Positions 1-13,083 of a DNA stretch of 64,000 bases are shown here, one piece after another. Position 1 is the first letter of the stretch. Every line of letters begins with the position of its first letter. The stretch covers positions 14,840,628 to 14,904,627 of the forward strand of contig CM040758.1 in assembly GCA_022829145.1 (NCBI GenBank), given 5' to 3'. Below the pieces are notes generated by a model. That model did not search any database. It saw only the letters and a list, made by a program, of their open reading frames with translations, and had not been told where the DNA came from. Position numbers and translations under genes: made by a program. This DNA is from Albula goreensis (taxonomy: Eukaryota > Chordata > Actinopteri > Albuliformes > Albulidae).

Positions 1-3000
1 AAATGATTCCAAAACGGAGCACGCTGGGAGTAAATCACATCTTCACCCAAACACTGCAGCTGCTTAATGCTCTGACAGGAGAGGGACACACTCTGTCCAC
101 TGCCCTGCTGCACACTGATAAACAAACATTTCTGCAGGGAAAATGAAATGTTCATGTGAATTCAGGGGTTTCTCCTTGGGCACAGGGGCACATGGGTGGT
201 TGGCAGAGATCCAAATGGATTTAGGGAGAGTGAATTCTGCCAGAGAGGATTTGTCTGCAGCACAGCCTTCATTCCTCATAGCAGACATGGCTGGTATGTT
301 AAAAATATTTACATTTTGCTTGACATTGCACTTATCTAGCAGAAATTCAGTCCAACATGAATGTCATCATTGTGATTAACCCTTTAATTGTACTTAAATG
401 AGTGCAAAACCTGAGTGCACTATTGTCATGTTGATTGACAACCACAGAAGATCATGTCAGCTAATGTTTTTAGCATGTTCATTGAGCTTTTAAAGCAACA
501 TAGTCATGAGAATGGATTATTTATTTTATACAGGCATTGTAAAATAGTTCATTTGAATAATGCATTTTAGTAAAAAAAAAATAAAAAAACTAATGTTTTT
601 TTGATGTTTAAAAAATAAAGCTTATCCATTATTTTACTGAACAATCTGTGAAGATGCTTTTTTCTGATGTCTGTGGTCCGTTTGGCATTGTTTGCCCCTG
701 AAGGGTCAGAGAGGAATCAGTAACTGTGGAATTTCCTGGAACCAACAGGAAGTCCAGGACACAGGATGGTGTACCGTGTCCAGAGTGAAGTGAGAGGGGG
801 ATGTGTGTATAAAGCCCATGTCATCAAAACAGTCCTCTCAGAGCTCCCAACATTTTGTTCACAAAGTTAGCCTCATTAGAAACCATATCGCAACATCAAC
901 CCCAGCGAGATCACTCTCTGTTGTACTATAATTGAGGCCCCTTTCAGCTGATGGTTACATATCTGCTTGCATTGTGTACCGTTTAACACTGCTGCTGTCT
1001 TTGTTTGCATTTCACATGGAAATACAATGGAATATTCTATAACAGCATACACACAGAAGTGGATTTCCTCTCAGTATGATATTATGGATATGTTGTAAAT
1101 GTATGTGTGTGTGTGCATTGAGGTTGGACAGGTGTATCTGAAAATGTGTATTTTCCCTCAAGCAATCGTATTCACCTATTCAACTAATACAGAACAGTTA
1201 TATTTTCTATAATGAAATACATTTATAAGTCACAGACTATAGGCTACACACATAGGATTAAACATGTCACATTATGAATGTGAATGAAAATATGTGATGA
1301 AATATGTCAGTTTTATCTGTACATATTTGGTAACTCACTTAAAGTACGGAGTAGAGAACGATTGTTTCTTAAAATGAACTGAAGGAAAGGTACACACAAA
1401 TTATATGAAGGGCAAAACTTTTTGGCCCTGTCTGTTTTTGAGTCATTTTTTTCATGAGGCACAAAGAATCCCAATAAAAGCTCATATCTGACCAATTCAC
1501 AAGCTCTTAGAAAATCAACATAATGCATCAAGGATAGGCTTCTGGTTGGAGTTTTCTTGCAGGGCTTAAATTTGCGTAGAATTGTCAAATTTTTGTGTGG
1601 AATTATTTTGTACTTCACACTGAAAATCCTTCAAAACTATATTGTGCTTTATTCAAGAGATCAAGCTGAACAGAAGATTGACAACCAGTTTGGTATATTG
1701 TGATTTTCGTTTTAAGTAGTGAAGTTAAAACAGTTTCCCAGGTGTAATGTTACTCAATAGTAGTTGATACCTTGTGGTAGCAGGACAGACAAGAGCTCCA
1801 CTGGGCTGGCTGGGACCATTAGCATACACCTTCTGGAAAGGTCAGAATTTGATAAAACTCGATTTTTTGTTTTTCCAAATAATTTTGGCATATAGAATAA
1901 AATGCATCATATTTAAATATATCAGTAGGTGTCAGGTAGCATGTTTGACAGTTTAAACAATTTTAATGTAAACATTACATGCTTAATACAATAGAAGATG
2001 AGGAAGATATTTACTCAACCCTCCAGACAATTCAACATTTTGCACTTTTTTCAGACTTTTATGCATTTTTGTGTCAATGAAAAATTGATTTTGTCATTTA
2101 TTTGTAGCTTTTTTGTTTTGTTTTTTTTTTTTTTTCAAATTCTCATATAATCATGAAACTACATAGCTTTGCATTATTAATGTTTTTTTAAATATGAAAA
2201 GTGTTTAAGTTCCATATTCCATAAAGTACCGTACATCCCCTTAAGGGAGCAGAGCCTGAGGGAACAAGACGGGTGATCTTTTGCTCATTTTGCCAGTGGG
2301 ATTCCAATGACCATGCTTTTGTTGCACACATTCTCCCTTGATATCACCTCAGATAACCTGTGTGGATGATTAAGTCCCAGGTCCAGTGCTGGTGCAGCCT
2401 GGCTCCCCAGGGCATGCTGTTTCTGAGTTAATGGGCCAGACATTGAGGCACCTGGGGGTGCAAAACAGATGCATTCCCCAAAGAACCAGCTGCCTGCCCT
2501 CTTATTTGAGCAATTACTCTACACCGTGTCTGCATCTGCTGGGAAGCCATGCAAATGACACATAGCACCATGTCCAAAGCAATGATCCCAGGCCATGTAG
2601 CATCCATTTTAGGACACTGTCAAACATCCTGAGCTGGGAAATGCTCAAAAAGTGAAGGCTCGATTAAACAAGCTGCCATGCAATTCCACATTCATTCATC
2701 ATCCATTACAGAAATATCCACAACTCCATCATCCCAGAGTCTCTCCAGCATCCACAGAAAATACATAGTTTCATGCACTGTCGTTGTTCGTTTTTGGCAC
2801 CTCAGCGGAACCCTTGTTACCACTGCACCAACAGCCAGTTTACATGGGCTAGCTAGAATAATATCTCATACTGTCCAAGGTCACTGTACATGGGCATTCT
2901 GTCTGTTTGGAAAATTGGGAAATGCCTAACTAGCTACAACTCAAATGTACTGTTACCATTTCTAGTCTCGTTTAAACTCTAGTTAATGTATCTTATTCAT

Positions 3001-3734
3001 AATCATTTGAGGGTATTCTGAGTATATGCTCAGATCTTGCAGTGGGTTCAGAAAGTGTGAGAAGTGAGTGATCTCATGTCCAGGTGCAGCTGCTGAGGCC
3101 TCTCCTGAGAGTGTTGTCCTTATGCTAAAACATTCTCCACAGGCATATTTTTGATAAGGTTTTCTGTGTGCCTCTTGATACAAGTAACTACATAATGTTT
3201 GGTTATTTCGCCTTATTCTTTTCTGCTGGGACTTGTTTGATTGTGGAAAGACTTGTGAACTTGGAAAGGATGACTCCTGTGCTGTGATGTATCGGCTGAG
3301 ATTATGCAACCCCTGCCTAACTCTACAGAATTGTTCATGCCAATTAGAAAATAAGTGTAATATCTGTTCACCCAGTTTGGTTTTAAAGTTGAAAACTTGA
3401 TTTAGATAAATTCCTCTACTAGCTCTAGAAAGTAATTGCAATTCAAGTCATGAGTTGAAAAGTTCCCATAATATTCTATGGGAATTTTTCCCCTATAATT
3501 CATTTAATTTCAATGCATTTTGATTTACTGACTTTGGAACTAGACCAGTGTCCTGATTTAAACAATCTAAAGATTAATGAAAATGTGGGGCATTCTAATG
3601 TAGTTGATCAGACTGTATTGACTGAATGCAGCTTCAGTTAAGTTTTACAGCTGCTCTTTATAGTTGTTGTCAGATGCGGTATGTTGCCTATGCTTAACAA
3701 GAGTTGATAATTCCTCCCTCTCTCTCTCCTTCAG
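1..3734 (+). other. Intron (3' part) upstream of the first visible galntl6 exon
   Basis: This is AT-rich non-coding DNA ending in a strong polypyrimidine tract and a TTCAG acceptor at 3730-3734. I looked for the 5' coding exon of the gene, which should encode a short basic cytoplasmic tail and a single membrane anchor, and did not find it. The exon at 3735 opens in phase 0, so an upstream coding exon must lie to the left of the window. Short open frames here, including a 152-codon one on the minus strand at 2983-3441, resemble no family I know. The block contains a poly-T-rich run at 2109-2135 and a short TG run near 1100. Nothing else stands out. Confidence 0.7.
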
Positions 3735-3843
3735 GGTTTTCAGTTAGGCCTGAATGAAGGACACATCTACACCTGGACAGACGGCCTGAAGAGGAGAGAT
3801 TGGCATGACAACGAGAGCATCAGGAGAGATGAGCTGCGTGTTG
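3735..3843 (+). CDS. galntl6: GALNTL6-like polypeptide GalNAc-transferase, internal coding exon (stem region)
   Basis: Exon of 109 bp, opening in phase 0 and ending after the first base of a codon. It follows a pyrimidine-rich acceptor (CTCTCTCCTTCAG) and is followed by the donor GTGAGC at 3844. The 36 complete codons read GFQLGLNEGHIYTWTDGLKR and then RDWHDNESIRRDELRV. The WTDGL(K/R)R(K/R)DWHD segment is characteristic of the luminal stem just before the catalytic domain in GALNTL6; GALNT10 has the related KDWHDKEAIRRDAQRVG. Proteins of this family are Golgi type II membrane enzymes that move GalNAc from UDP-GalNAc to Ser/Thr and so start mucin-type O-glycosylation. GALNTL6 itself has been regarded as weakly active or of uncertain activity. 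The assignment to GALNTL6 rather than GALNT10 is from remembered family sequences. Confidence 0.85.
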
Positions 3844-4626
3844 GTGAGCAAGAGAAACCATTCACTGTCAGTCAATGCACAATCCAAAACTGCACACTAG
3901 GTATTCATTTGTAGGAAGAGAAAGAGATTGAGATACGAAAGAGTGGGAAAATTCAGATGAGCACTCCGGGGGCATAAATGCTCCACATTTTGTCTGCAAT
4001 AAAGCAGCACACTACATAGTACAATACAGTACCATAATTCTCTTTAAAATTTCCATTGTTGTATATTTCAGATGTATGGAAGCCTCATGAATAAGGATAT
4101 TTCTGATCAATTTAAACTGAGGGCGTGTGAATAATGCATGTTTTACAGTGAATCTCCGTGCCGCACTGTAGCTGCAGAGGAGAAGTATTCATGAAGGCAA
4201 AGCTTAACTACCTTATTATGGCCTGGTTCCACCACATTTTCCTTATTCATTTCCAAATCATTGTCGTTTATTAGGAAATCATTGAAGGTCAAAGACGGAC
4301 AAGATATTAGTCTCCATAAATCTAACAAAAATGTCTCGGGAAGTCTATACTGTGCCAGAATTTAAATTGGTTAGTTCCATTTCTGGAATACCCATTTTTT
4401 ATCTTTGTTAATGAATACATCCAGCATTAGTAAATGGAAAGAGAGAGGAGACACAATGCCATCTAAATCTGGCCTTTCTGTCTTCTATTTGCCCTGTTGT
4501 CTTGGCAACAGCACATAAAAACCTTTCTTTCTAGGCTGCTTATACAAACTTATTAGTGAATCTTTGAGGTTAAATCAAAGAATCATCACACAGATTCAGC
4601 TACACCTGAGTATTTAACTTTTTATG

Positions 4627-4655
4627 TATGTGTGTGTGTGTATATATATATATAC
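4627..4655. repeat. Compound (TG)n(TA)n microsatellite
   Basis: An uninterrupted TG run of about six units passes directly into a TA run of about seven units. This is typical compound dinucleotide slippage DNA within an intron. Confidence 0.9.
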
Positions 4656-5666
4656 ATACTTTATAACATATATTTGATGCCACTTAATGTCTACACTCAC
4701 ACAGAGATAAAATGCAAATGAATAAATAAATAAACAAAGGACGCCATTTGTTGCAACTACATATAGGCATCCAAATTATAACTTCTGTAAATGAATGTTT
4801 GACATCCATGCACCTCTGACTGAAGAAACAAAAAAGGTAATCCGTCCTAGGATTCATGTATTCCTACATCAAGACACCTGAAGACATATAAGATGCTGTG
4901 TGCAGGAAATCTCTCATCCAAGACTCCACTGAGTTAAAAGCTTAACAATATGTGCTGTGTAACACATTGTGTCTGGGCAGTATTTCAACTGAAACTGGAA
5001 CAATTTGTATTTGGCCAGGCTGCACTGGAATGTCTCAGTACCCACGTACGAGTTCTGGGAAATATAGGAGCCAAATTAATTTGTTGCATAATTAATGCCT
5101 CCTCAGTACATTAATGTGGAATAATTTTCCTGGGATTTCAACAGTTTTATAGCTTTTAAAATGAAATCAATTTGTGAAAGTAATACCATGTTCATTTTTA
5201 GATGAAGTATTTTATCATATCAGTCACTGATGAGACATAAAACTGAGGCAGACAGAACAATTACACCTTGGGCAGTGTAATAACTCTAAATGTGGTGTAT
5301 AAATGTGGTGTATTCTATGCCTGTGAAAACATTCTGTGGAAATGTGATGTACATCTTATCTTTCTGTAAATTCCCCAATTCGGAAAGGCCAATTGCAAAA
5401 ACAAGCCCGTCCCATCACTGAAATGTCCTCTGTCACTTCAGGAGGGCACAGACTGACGCTCACATTCCTTACAAAGCTCATTCTGCCAGGCTGCCTTCCT
5501 TGTTCTTCATATAATGAAACTCAGTATATATGCAAAACCATTTCCTGTCAAGGAAATATATTCATTCATTTTCATCATGCTGTCCTTGGGCCAGATAATT
5601 GACCATAGCATATCCCCTTTGGATTTTGGGCCACAGTTGGCACCAGACTGTGGGACACTTCCTTGT

Positions 5667-5760
5667 AGACCAGGGGCGGTCAGCCCTGCTCCTGAGGAGA
5701 CGCAGGCCATCCTCATTTCTGCTTTTGCCCTAAAATAAGCAAACAATTCAGCTTTGTTCA
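5667..5760. repeat. Probable dispersed fish repeat fragment (ACCAGGGG...CCTGCTCCTG type)
   Basis: The stretch AGACCAGGGGCGGTCAGCC, followed by CTGCTCCTGAGGAGACGCAGG, resembles the very common fish repeat whose end reads roughly 'accaggggtgkscaaycctggtcctggagagccrcag'. I know this from general familiarity with fish sequence, not from a database match. The far end is not visible and the boundaries are approximate. Confidence 0.4.
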
Positions 5761-7961
5761 GTTAAGTTTTGTATTCAGCCGTTCTTTTCATATATTATGT
5801 TTATTAACAACAGGAAGTGTGGTGATTTTATCGAGGTACTGCATTAAAACATTCACAAAGATAAGCTTAATTAGCAATCGAAGGAATAATCTGTAATGAC
5901 TTTGTGGAATAATCTGCAGTGCTGCTTTGTTTTTTTTTTTCCAATAACAGATGGTGATCCAAGGAGGAATTTAGATCTATCAGATAAAGATGAATGGACA
6001 TAGGAGCAATGTCAAAGATTCTAGACATTTCTCACTGTGTGTGCAATGGAACTGTTATAATTGTGTGTGCGTACTTGCACTTGGTCAGTAATTGCATGCA
6101 GTAAATATGGCTTATTGTGCTGCTGATTGTATTCAAGGCCTTCAACAGTAACATGTGAATCTTCACAATAATATGCAGAAAATACATTGACAATATAAAT
6201 CAGGTCTAAATCTGTTTGCTTTTCCTGTTACCATATAAACGTTTAAAACAAATGGGATTTAGCAGAAATTCACTTTTTTGGAAATGTTCCACTCTTACCG
6301 GATCAGAAATAAAGGCAATCAGCAAAGAGCGTTACAGTTCTCATCTGACTCTATTTGAGATTCAGACACAAATAAGCTGTCATAGTAAATTAAGGGGATG
6401 TTTATGAAGGAAGGCCTGTTTCAGCGGATAACAGCTGTGGCACACATTTTAGCTTGTAAAGAAAAATATAAGGCAGATTTCCAAGTGTAAGGATTGTTTT
6501 TCCTCTCCACTTTATAGGTTCTCCTCTTATCCTCTAATTCAGAACAATAGATAATATTTGGCAAAGAAAAAATAGCAATGAAGGTTTCTTTAACAGGATT
6601 TATATTTTCGGTAACTAATGTACTATACATAATAAACAACACGACAAGAAGAGCAAGAGTTACTTTACACTCGTGATTCAGTGGGCTTTTTTGTGGGAGT
6701 ATGGATGTAACATTGTCTAACATGATAAACCTGAGCATTGATTGGGATATGCAAAACATCTCCAGCAGCATCTCCCACTGAGCTCACTGTGACTGAGAGC
6801 TCCAGAGTTCCACATTACAGTGGTAAAAGTCTGCAGTGCTAATAACTTTGAATAACTGCTGCCATGTCAATTAAAAAAAAACAAACTATGGAGTTTCTTT
6901 TGCACATAAGGAGAGTGTGACAGTTATCTGGCTGCGATGGTTCCATTCTAAACACTGGACTGTAAGGTTATATTGCAAATTTTGGTTTTCAGATTAAAGA
7001 TGCAGAAATTGTTCATTCCAGTCACCTGTATGGTTATCACCACATTCAACCCCAACATGGAAAATTACAAGCTGGTCTAAGTAGTAAGATCTAAAGAAAT
7101 GTACGGATCTCTGACCCCTGCTTAGGCGTGCCATAGGCAGATATAGCACAGATATAGAGGGTGGATATAGGCCAAGGATCAACACTTGTAAACAAAGCTT
7201 GTGACGATCAGCAAATTGTGAGTGTTTTGATATGACTTTGTAGTCAAATTACGGATTTAATGAGTTTGTTAATCACTGCATTTTGATTTTGTTCTCCAGA
7301 GGAACAAGATTCACCCACACTTTAATTAATCAAACATTATTGAATTGAATTATAAAAAAGCAGTACACTGCACCACTTGTTTTATGAAAGTCAACCCTTT
7401 GGCCCATGTTTAACGTCCCTGGCCTGTGAGTTCGTTTGGGTCCCATGTGAGGACCTTAAATAAAAAGCAATTTGATTCTGTTGCCTGGTGAAAATGAACA
7501 TTAAAATGAGAAGTCTACCCATACTAATTAAGAAAAATGTGTTTGGGATTGCTTCAGGTCCAAGGTGGCTAATAAATATACATAAATACAGGGATCTCAG
7601 GAAATTACTTGTCATATATGGTGCACTGAAGTGAGGGTTAATATTAGAATTAATTACCTGAAGAAAACTGAACACCCTCCTTGCCACAACCATTTTAAAT
7701 GGTTTATTCCTTTAGTTTAATACATTGTTTATATATTAGTATTGATCTTAAAATGTTTGTAAATTTGCTTTATTCTGCCTTACATTTCTTGTGTTGTTTC
7801 CATAAAACTGCAGCTTGCAGTGAATGACTTCATACATACCTATGGGCATGAAGTACTAACTTAGGCATTATATCATATTATATATATGCACACAGGCAAT
7901 AAAAGGAAGCTCTTACCCCATGGAGCCATAGAGACCCACATGTGTCCTGTTTGTCTTGAAG

Positions 7962-8100
7962 GTAAAGGGGAGCAGGGGAAGCCGTACCCCCTGGCAGAGG
8001 ATGAATGTGATGACTCAGTCTACAAGGAGAATGGTTTCAACATCTATGTCAGCAACAACATCGCCATGGACCGCTCCCTACCAGACATAAGGCATCCAAA
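7962..8100 (+). CDS. galntl6: GALNTL6-like polypeptide GalNAc-transferase, internal coding exon (start of catalytic region)
   Basis: Exon of 139 bp. It begins with the last two bases of a glycine codon shared with the exon at 3735-3843 and ends with two bases of an asparagine codon. The acceptor is TTGTCTTGAAG and the donor is GTAAGT at 8101. The translation runs [20 protein letters not shown] and then [25 protein letters not shown]. The segments GKPYPL, a Tyr-x-Glu-Asn-Gly-Phe-Asn block and R-S-L-P-D-I-R-H are conserved in the GALNT10/GALNTL6 branch. In family structures this part links the stem to the GT-A catalytic domain. No stop or frameshift is present, and an in-frame stop lies just past the donor, as expected if the exon ends there. 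Spacing of the acidic residues (EDECDD) fits GALNTL6 better than GALNT10. Confidence 0.9.
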
Positions 8101-10336
8101 GTAAGTCAGCCATTATATTCTTATTCTTTGTTGTTATCTCCAAAGGCAGCAGGTGCTCTGTCTGTATATACTAATGTGGCTGTGTTGAAGAAATTGGAGG
8201 GTAGGTGAACAATCTCTGTCAAAGTTACTTGGTGACATTAATAAATGGGAACAGATGTGAGCTTCCAATTATGAAGAAATTTAAAAATGCTCGATGTGTA
8301 AAATTGGATTATGCAAAAACAAGAGGACTTTGAGTGGGAGGAGAATCTTCAAAGGACAATGTGAAAGACTCTTGTCTATCGATCAACAGTGAGGTGGATG
8401 GGGCTTTGCCAAGATCAGAGGTGTTAATTCTCACCCAGATCTGTACTTTCACTGCTGCTGTGGAGCGAATAAGAAAACTCTATGGAATTTGCAGATGAGG
8501 CCTTTGATGGATTGATTTGCAGTTATTCTCACAAGAGAGAGCCTAGAGTGAAAATTGATGGCTGCACACCATTAGACTCTCATAAAAACCTCTCAGAGTT
8601 CATGCATTTTCCCTCTGGCAAAATAAGATCTCTCTGTCTCTTGTTTCAGGGGGTCAAAGGGAATGGGGTGTCACAGTTGAGACATTTAAAGGCTTTTTGT
8701 ACAGAACTCTCAGTAATGAAAGCAGTTCCTGCAGCTCAGCTGAGACCAAGAGTCATGCATTATTCCGTATGGATGCTGAGCCTGACCTGTGAAATATCTT
8801 ATGTGTATCTTATGTTGCAGTTTATGCATACACAACAGGGAATGCGGGGCAGGGTATGTCTGTTTTAACAGTCTGGGACTGACCCAGCTGTCAGTCATTT
8901 CCACTGTATAATAACCCGAGATCTCTGACCATGGTGTCCTGGATCCATGGGGAACGTGGCTGAGATGAGAAATGTTCAGCTCATTGATTCCCCGCCTCAA
9001 TTACAATTCTCAACAGATCAGTGAATATTTGCTATTCCCCAATAAACATGTGTCCCTGTAAATGCCTGGCAAATACTCTGTGTGGGTGGTTGTACAGACT
9101 AAGAGGCAGTGACATCAAGGTTATAGTATTCAGGTACTCGGCTTTGCTTTGCTATTGTCTTTGATAGCAGTCATAAATAAGCAAAATCCAGAACACATAT
9201 TTTGATGTATGATTTCTGGTTACATTTTACCCACAGATTTCTAATGAATGCAGTGTTTTCAAAGGTAGAAAAGAGACAAAAATGCCTAACAGTCATGTGT
9301 GCTGCTGTCTTAATGTTAAATGGAGGAGCCTGCTATTGCAGTTAATGTTCAACTCATTATCCCCCAATTAAGAGAAGCAGGTTTTAAGCGCCATAAATAT
9401 TCGTAATTAGGTTAATGTGAAAAACTACATTGTAGCAGTAAGACCTGAAGCCCTCTTTCTTTATAAAATGATTATTTTAGTAGCATTGTACTAACATTAC
9501 ACTCACTTATCGGCAGTAAACGTAATGCCATATATTTCCATACATTTCAATCTGTTGATAGCTTTGAACAAATATCCCTTACTTTATGTATTATTTGTCT
9601 ATAATTAAAAACATTTGAGCAGTAAAAAAAGTGTTTGTTAATTGTTTTATTTGTTATAAAAGTTTGGGTTTAATTTACTGGGGAACAACATATTGGCAGG
9701 ATCTTTGGGAATATGGCATCATTAGTTGTGTGGCTAAAAACAAGACAAAAGCATCATCTTTCACTGTGTCCCTAAGAGTAATAAGCAGAGAGATGCCTAG
9801 ATTAAATCTGTTTCTCAAACATCTGTACTTAAAGACACATACCTGTGTGCTCAACACTTTGCTTTCAATTGTGTTGATTGAATTGTGTGAGTGTATTGTG
9901 TTTCAAGAAGAATTTTTTTTTAAAACATATTAAAGATTTCTCCTTGAGCGCAATAGAGTGTAAGCACTTGTTTTAAGTGTGTATGTTTGTTTGTTCTTCC
10001 AGACATGTATGAAACATTTTGTAAAATGCTTTATTCATAATTTCTTTGGGAACAGCAAGATGAGCCTTTGAAATCGTAATCGAAAAGGCGATTGAATAGT
10101 GTTTCCAGGTAAAATGAAGGTTCTCTCTGTGACTGATTTTGCTCACCATCCAGTGCTCTAGTATGGTGCTGTGCTATTTAAATGGTGATGCATGATAAAC
10201 AGCCCAGCTTACCCCAAGGCAGGGCATTAAAACCCAGTGTCAGTGTGCCCACAATTACACAAATGGTAATTATAGGCATTGTGAGAATCACACATTGTGC
10301 AGGGGCTTATTTCTGTAACTCTGTATAGAGCCGAAT

Positions 10337-10362
10337 TATACATCTCAATTATGAGATGTATA
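10337..10362. repeat. Perfect short inverted repeat (11-bp stem, 4-nt loop)
   Basis: The arm TATACATCTCA at 10337-10347 is exactly mirrored by TGAGATGTATA at 10352-10362 around the loop ATTA. The stem is AT-rich. With arms this short, chance occurrence in 64 kb is possible. Confidence 0.8.
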
Positions 10363-11782
10363 TACTCAATCACCAGATAGACTACATTTTCTAGACCAGG
10401 GCTCAATTCAAGATGAGAAGAATGTTAACAGCTGCTTTATGAAGTGAAACAGTGCTTAAGTTGAATGGCCAATTGTAGAGCGCTGTTGCCATGGCTGCTG
10501 ATAGGGAGGTTATGCTCAGCATGTGGTGCTGATTCTTATACACATATCACTCACTGCCTCTGGCACAATCACCAAGCAAAGTCAATTAAGATTGTCACAG
10601 CATTCGTAACCTTTTTATGAGAACATACTGTTCAAGTGTTCTAGGTGAAAACACCCTGGTGTTCTTCAGTTTGATGTTCTTCATTATTATGTTCATTAAT
10701 ATTTTTTTAATGTGCTAACTCGCAGCTCTGAGCATATGACACCATGCCCATCTATTTCTTAAGAAAGCGAGTAGTCTGCCCCTTCCTTCCAGCAATACGA
10801 CTGTGAAAAAAAGTGAATCAGGGTGAGCGTCCATGAATATTAGCTTTTTCCTGTAGCCATTTTCCTTATGTTGTTGTTGATGGGATTAGGTGCTTCCAGT
10901 GTTTAACGAGAAACAAGAAACTCGTGCTTATAGCTCTAGTTTCTTGTTTTAGTCTCACATATCAGGGGCAGTGATAGTTAGATGTCCCTGTCATGCTCCA
11001 GCACATTCTCTTGCCCCCTCTTTACTTTTTACTCAGGTTCAGCAATTATTGTGAACTGTCTTTGTTTAAATCCAGCAAGAACAGGATCAATTCAGAATTA
11101 TGGGTAGGCCCTTTATTAGATGAATGGATTTGATTTTACCAGCCATACCGAATATCGATCTTAGTCCCTCTCTCCTTGTTGCTTAGTCTCTGTGTGGGTG
11201 AAATTGTCTCTTGTCTATGTAATTGAGTGTCAGGATGAATCAAGCATTATAACGCAATAAAGTGTGGTAATTGCACAACGAATAGTTTTATAATGGCTTT
11301 GCTGACTCAATATAATCTTGTGTTTGAGTACATCTTACCTCATCTAGGTTCATACAAAACTTATTGCTGATTCACTTTGGATTGCCCACATTCATTTCTC
11401 CATGATGTCACCGTGCGGTGAAATGAGAGGTGAAAATATGTATATGTGTCTGAAACACACAGAAAGGGGGAAAGAGGTCACAGACTTTGAAATATGTTTA
11501 CTGGAGCCGAGTGAAGGAATCATTACTTCTACTTGCAATTCTGTTGGTTCTTGGTATGGTAATGTTTGTCAGTATACTCTTCAGAAACTAAAAAGCAGAA
11601 GCTCAAGAAAAACTATATTAAAAATAAAAGTGAGAATAGACTACATTGTTATTCCAGCAAACAATGTATGCAGATAATTTTTTCATAGTTATGTCCCACA
11701 TTGTATCTTCCATCCTTGAAATGTTGGACCCCATTCAGTTGCCTGTAGTTCCAGTTGATCCACTAAGTATGCTTTTGCTTTA

Positions 11783-12215
11783 GCTGTCCATCTGACACTG
11801 ATCTATGTAGATATGAAGAACATCTATGTCAGAGTACAGGTCATAGACTTCAGTTCTGCATTCAACCCCATCATTCCTCCAGAAATTGACCACCAAACTC
11901 TCTGTACTGGATATCAACATTTAAAATTTTCGATTAATGGACTTTTGATGGTTAGGTATGGCCACCTTATCTCTCTCACAGCCGCAATGACTACTGAAAC
12001 TCAGCAGGGCTGTGCGCTCAGTCCACTACTGTACTCTGGACTATGTCGCCAATACTAACCACATCAACAAATTTGCTGACAACACCACAGTCATGTGACT
12101 CATCACTAACAAGGATGAGACTGCCCACAGAGAGGCAGTGGAGCCACTTGAAGCTTGGAGCGCTGATAGTAAGCTAACCCTAAAGGGGACAAAAAAACAT
12201 TAACACGAGGAAACA
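11783..12215 (+). pseudogene. Degraded non-LTR retrotransposon (LINE) reverse-transcriptase fragment
   Basis: The plus strand encodes NIYVRVQVIDFSSAFNPIIP at about 11817-11876 and QQGCALSPLLYS near 12003-12038. After frame disruption it encodes NHINKFADNTTVM near 12057-12095 and a DETAHREAVE-like stretch at about 12116-12145. These correspond to the RT core motifs of Jockey-superfamily LINEs (L2, CR1 and Rex1-like clades) common in fish: the DFSSAFNTIIP block, PQGCVLSPLLY and the FADDTT catalytic box. The second catalytic aspartate is replaced (FADNTT), there is an in-frame TGA shortly after it, and at least one frameshift separates the parts. Only the palm region remains; endonuclease and 5' parts are absent. 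It is a dead fragment lying in the same direction as the host gene. Confidence 0.85.
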
Positions 12216-12239
12216 ACGGGCTGTACATATCCCCATACA

Positions 12240-12560
12240 TGTTGCTGGGACTGCAGTTACCAGATAGTTACCACTTTCAGGCTCATTTCCTTTGACTAGC
12301 TACCTACATTATAATTTCTAAACATTACTAAATTGTAGGTAGCTATGCATTCACTGTTACATCGCTTCATTTTGTTTGATAGTTTTGTTGTTTTTCAATT
12401 TGCTAACATCGTAGCTGCAACAGCACACATAAATTGTTTGTCAGCTGATTAGCTAACCAGTTTGAGAGAGAGCCAATAATGAGCCAATAATGTTATTATT
12501 AATGATAAAATATTATGTGTTAGTTTAGTATTTTGGCAGACGTGATGCATATATGTACTT
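12240..12560. mobile_element. Possible DNA-transposon relic rich in TAGCTA/TTAGC motifs
   Basis: Immediately after the LINE fragment, motifs of the TAGCTA/TTAGCTAAC type recur: GACTAGCTACC, GTAGGTAGCTATG, CGTAGCTGC, GATTAGCTAACC and TTAGTTAGC. A perfect inverted pair of 12 bp (TAGCTACCTACA at 12297-12308 with its complement at 12334-12345) is included. Subterminal repeats of this kind are common in fish hAT-like and other cut-and-paste elements. I cannot see terminal repeats or a target-site duplication, so family and boundaries are guesses. Confidence 0.35.
12297..12345. repeat. Perfect 12-bp inverted repeat with 25-nt spacer
   Basis: The left arm TAGCTACCTACA (12297-12308) is exactly complementary to TGTAGGTAGCTA (12334-12345). 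The inner flanks AATTT and AAATT can also pair after a small bulge, giving a longer hairpin. Confidence 0.85.
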
Positions 12561-13083
12561 TAGTTAGCATCAAAATAAAGCCATTACCCTTTAGAAATCT
12601 TTTGTCTGAAAAATACCATATCATACAGTATGAATGCAATTCAAGCAGGCAGATTTCCAGATCTTGAAAATGGGTTTATTGCCCAGTAAATGAAGTTGAT
12701 GCCTGCAGGCAACTCTTGGCATGAGCCTCACATTTGAGATCTTGGCAGCATGGTGGCATTGGAAAGTCAGCAAGTCTATCTGGTGGCAAAGCCAGAGCTG
12801 GTTACAGCAGAAGGAGGGGGCACAGAATGCAGAAACAGTAGAGGGGCCTTTTAATGTTGAGTTTCATGATTTAAAAGACAAACACAAAATTTAATGATTA
12901 AAGGGAGCCCCCATGATATATACACGCATGTGCAAAAAAAAGGTGTTTTGCCCTTGGATTCTCCTTTTGTCTTTATTTGTGTATATGTAATATAGGAATC
13001 TTCATAATTAAGCATGACACTTATTTGTCTGGTCTTTTTATTCTATCCATGCTCTCACATTGAAATTGATGTATTGTAAAAGC

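Larger units (their letters stand above)
3844..7961 (+). other. Intron between galntl6 exons (4.1 kb)
   Basis: Intron with donor GTGAGC at 3844 and acceptor CTGTTTGTCTTGAAG ending at 7961, splitting a glycine codon after its first base. It contains a (TG)n(TA)n microsatellite at 4627-4655 and a probable dispersed-repeat relic at 5667-5760. No exon-like open frame with family similarity was seen. The remaining sequence is AT-rich and featureless to the eye. Confidence 0.8.

Noticed and set aside
2983-3441. 152-codon open frame on the minus strand, upstream of the first exon
   Set aside because: No family resemblance and no splice or promoter context.
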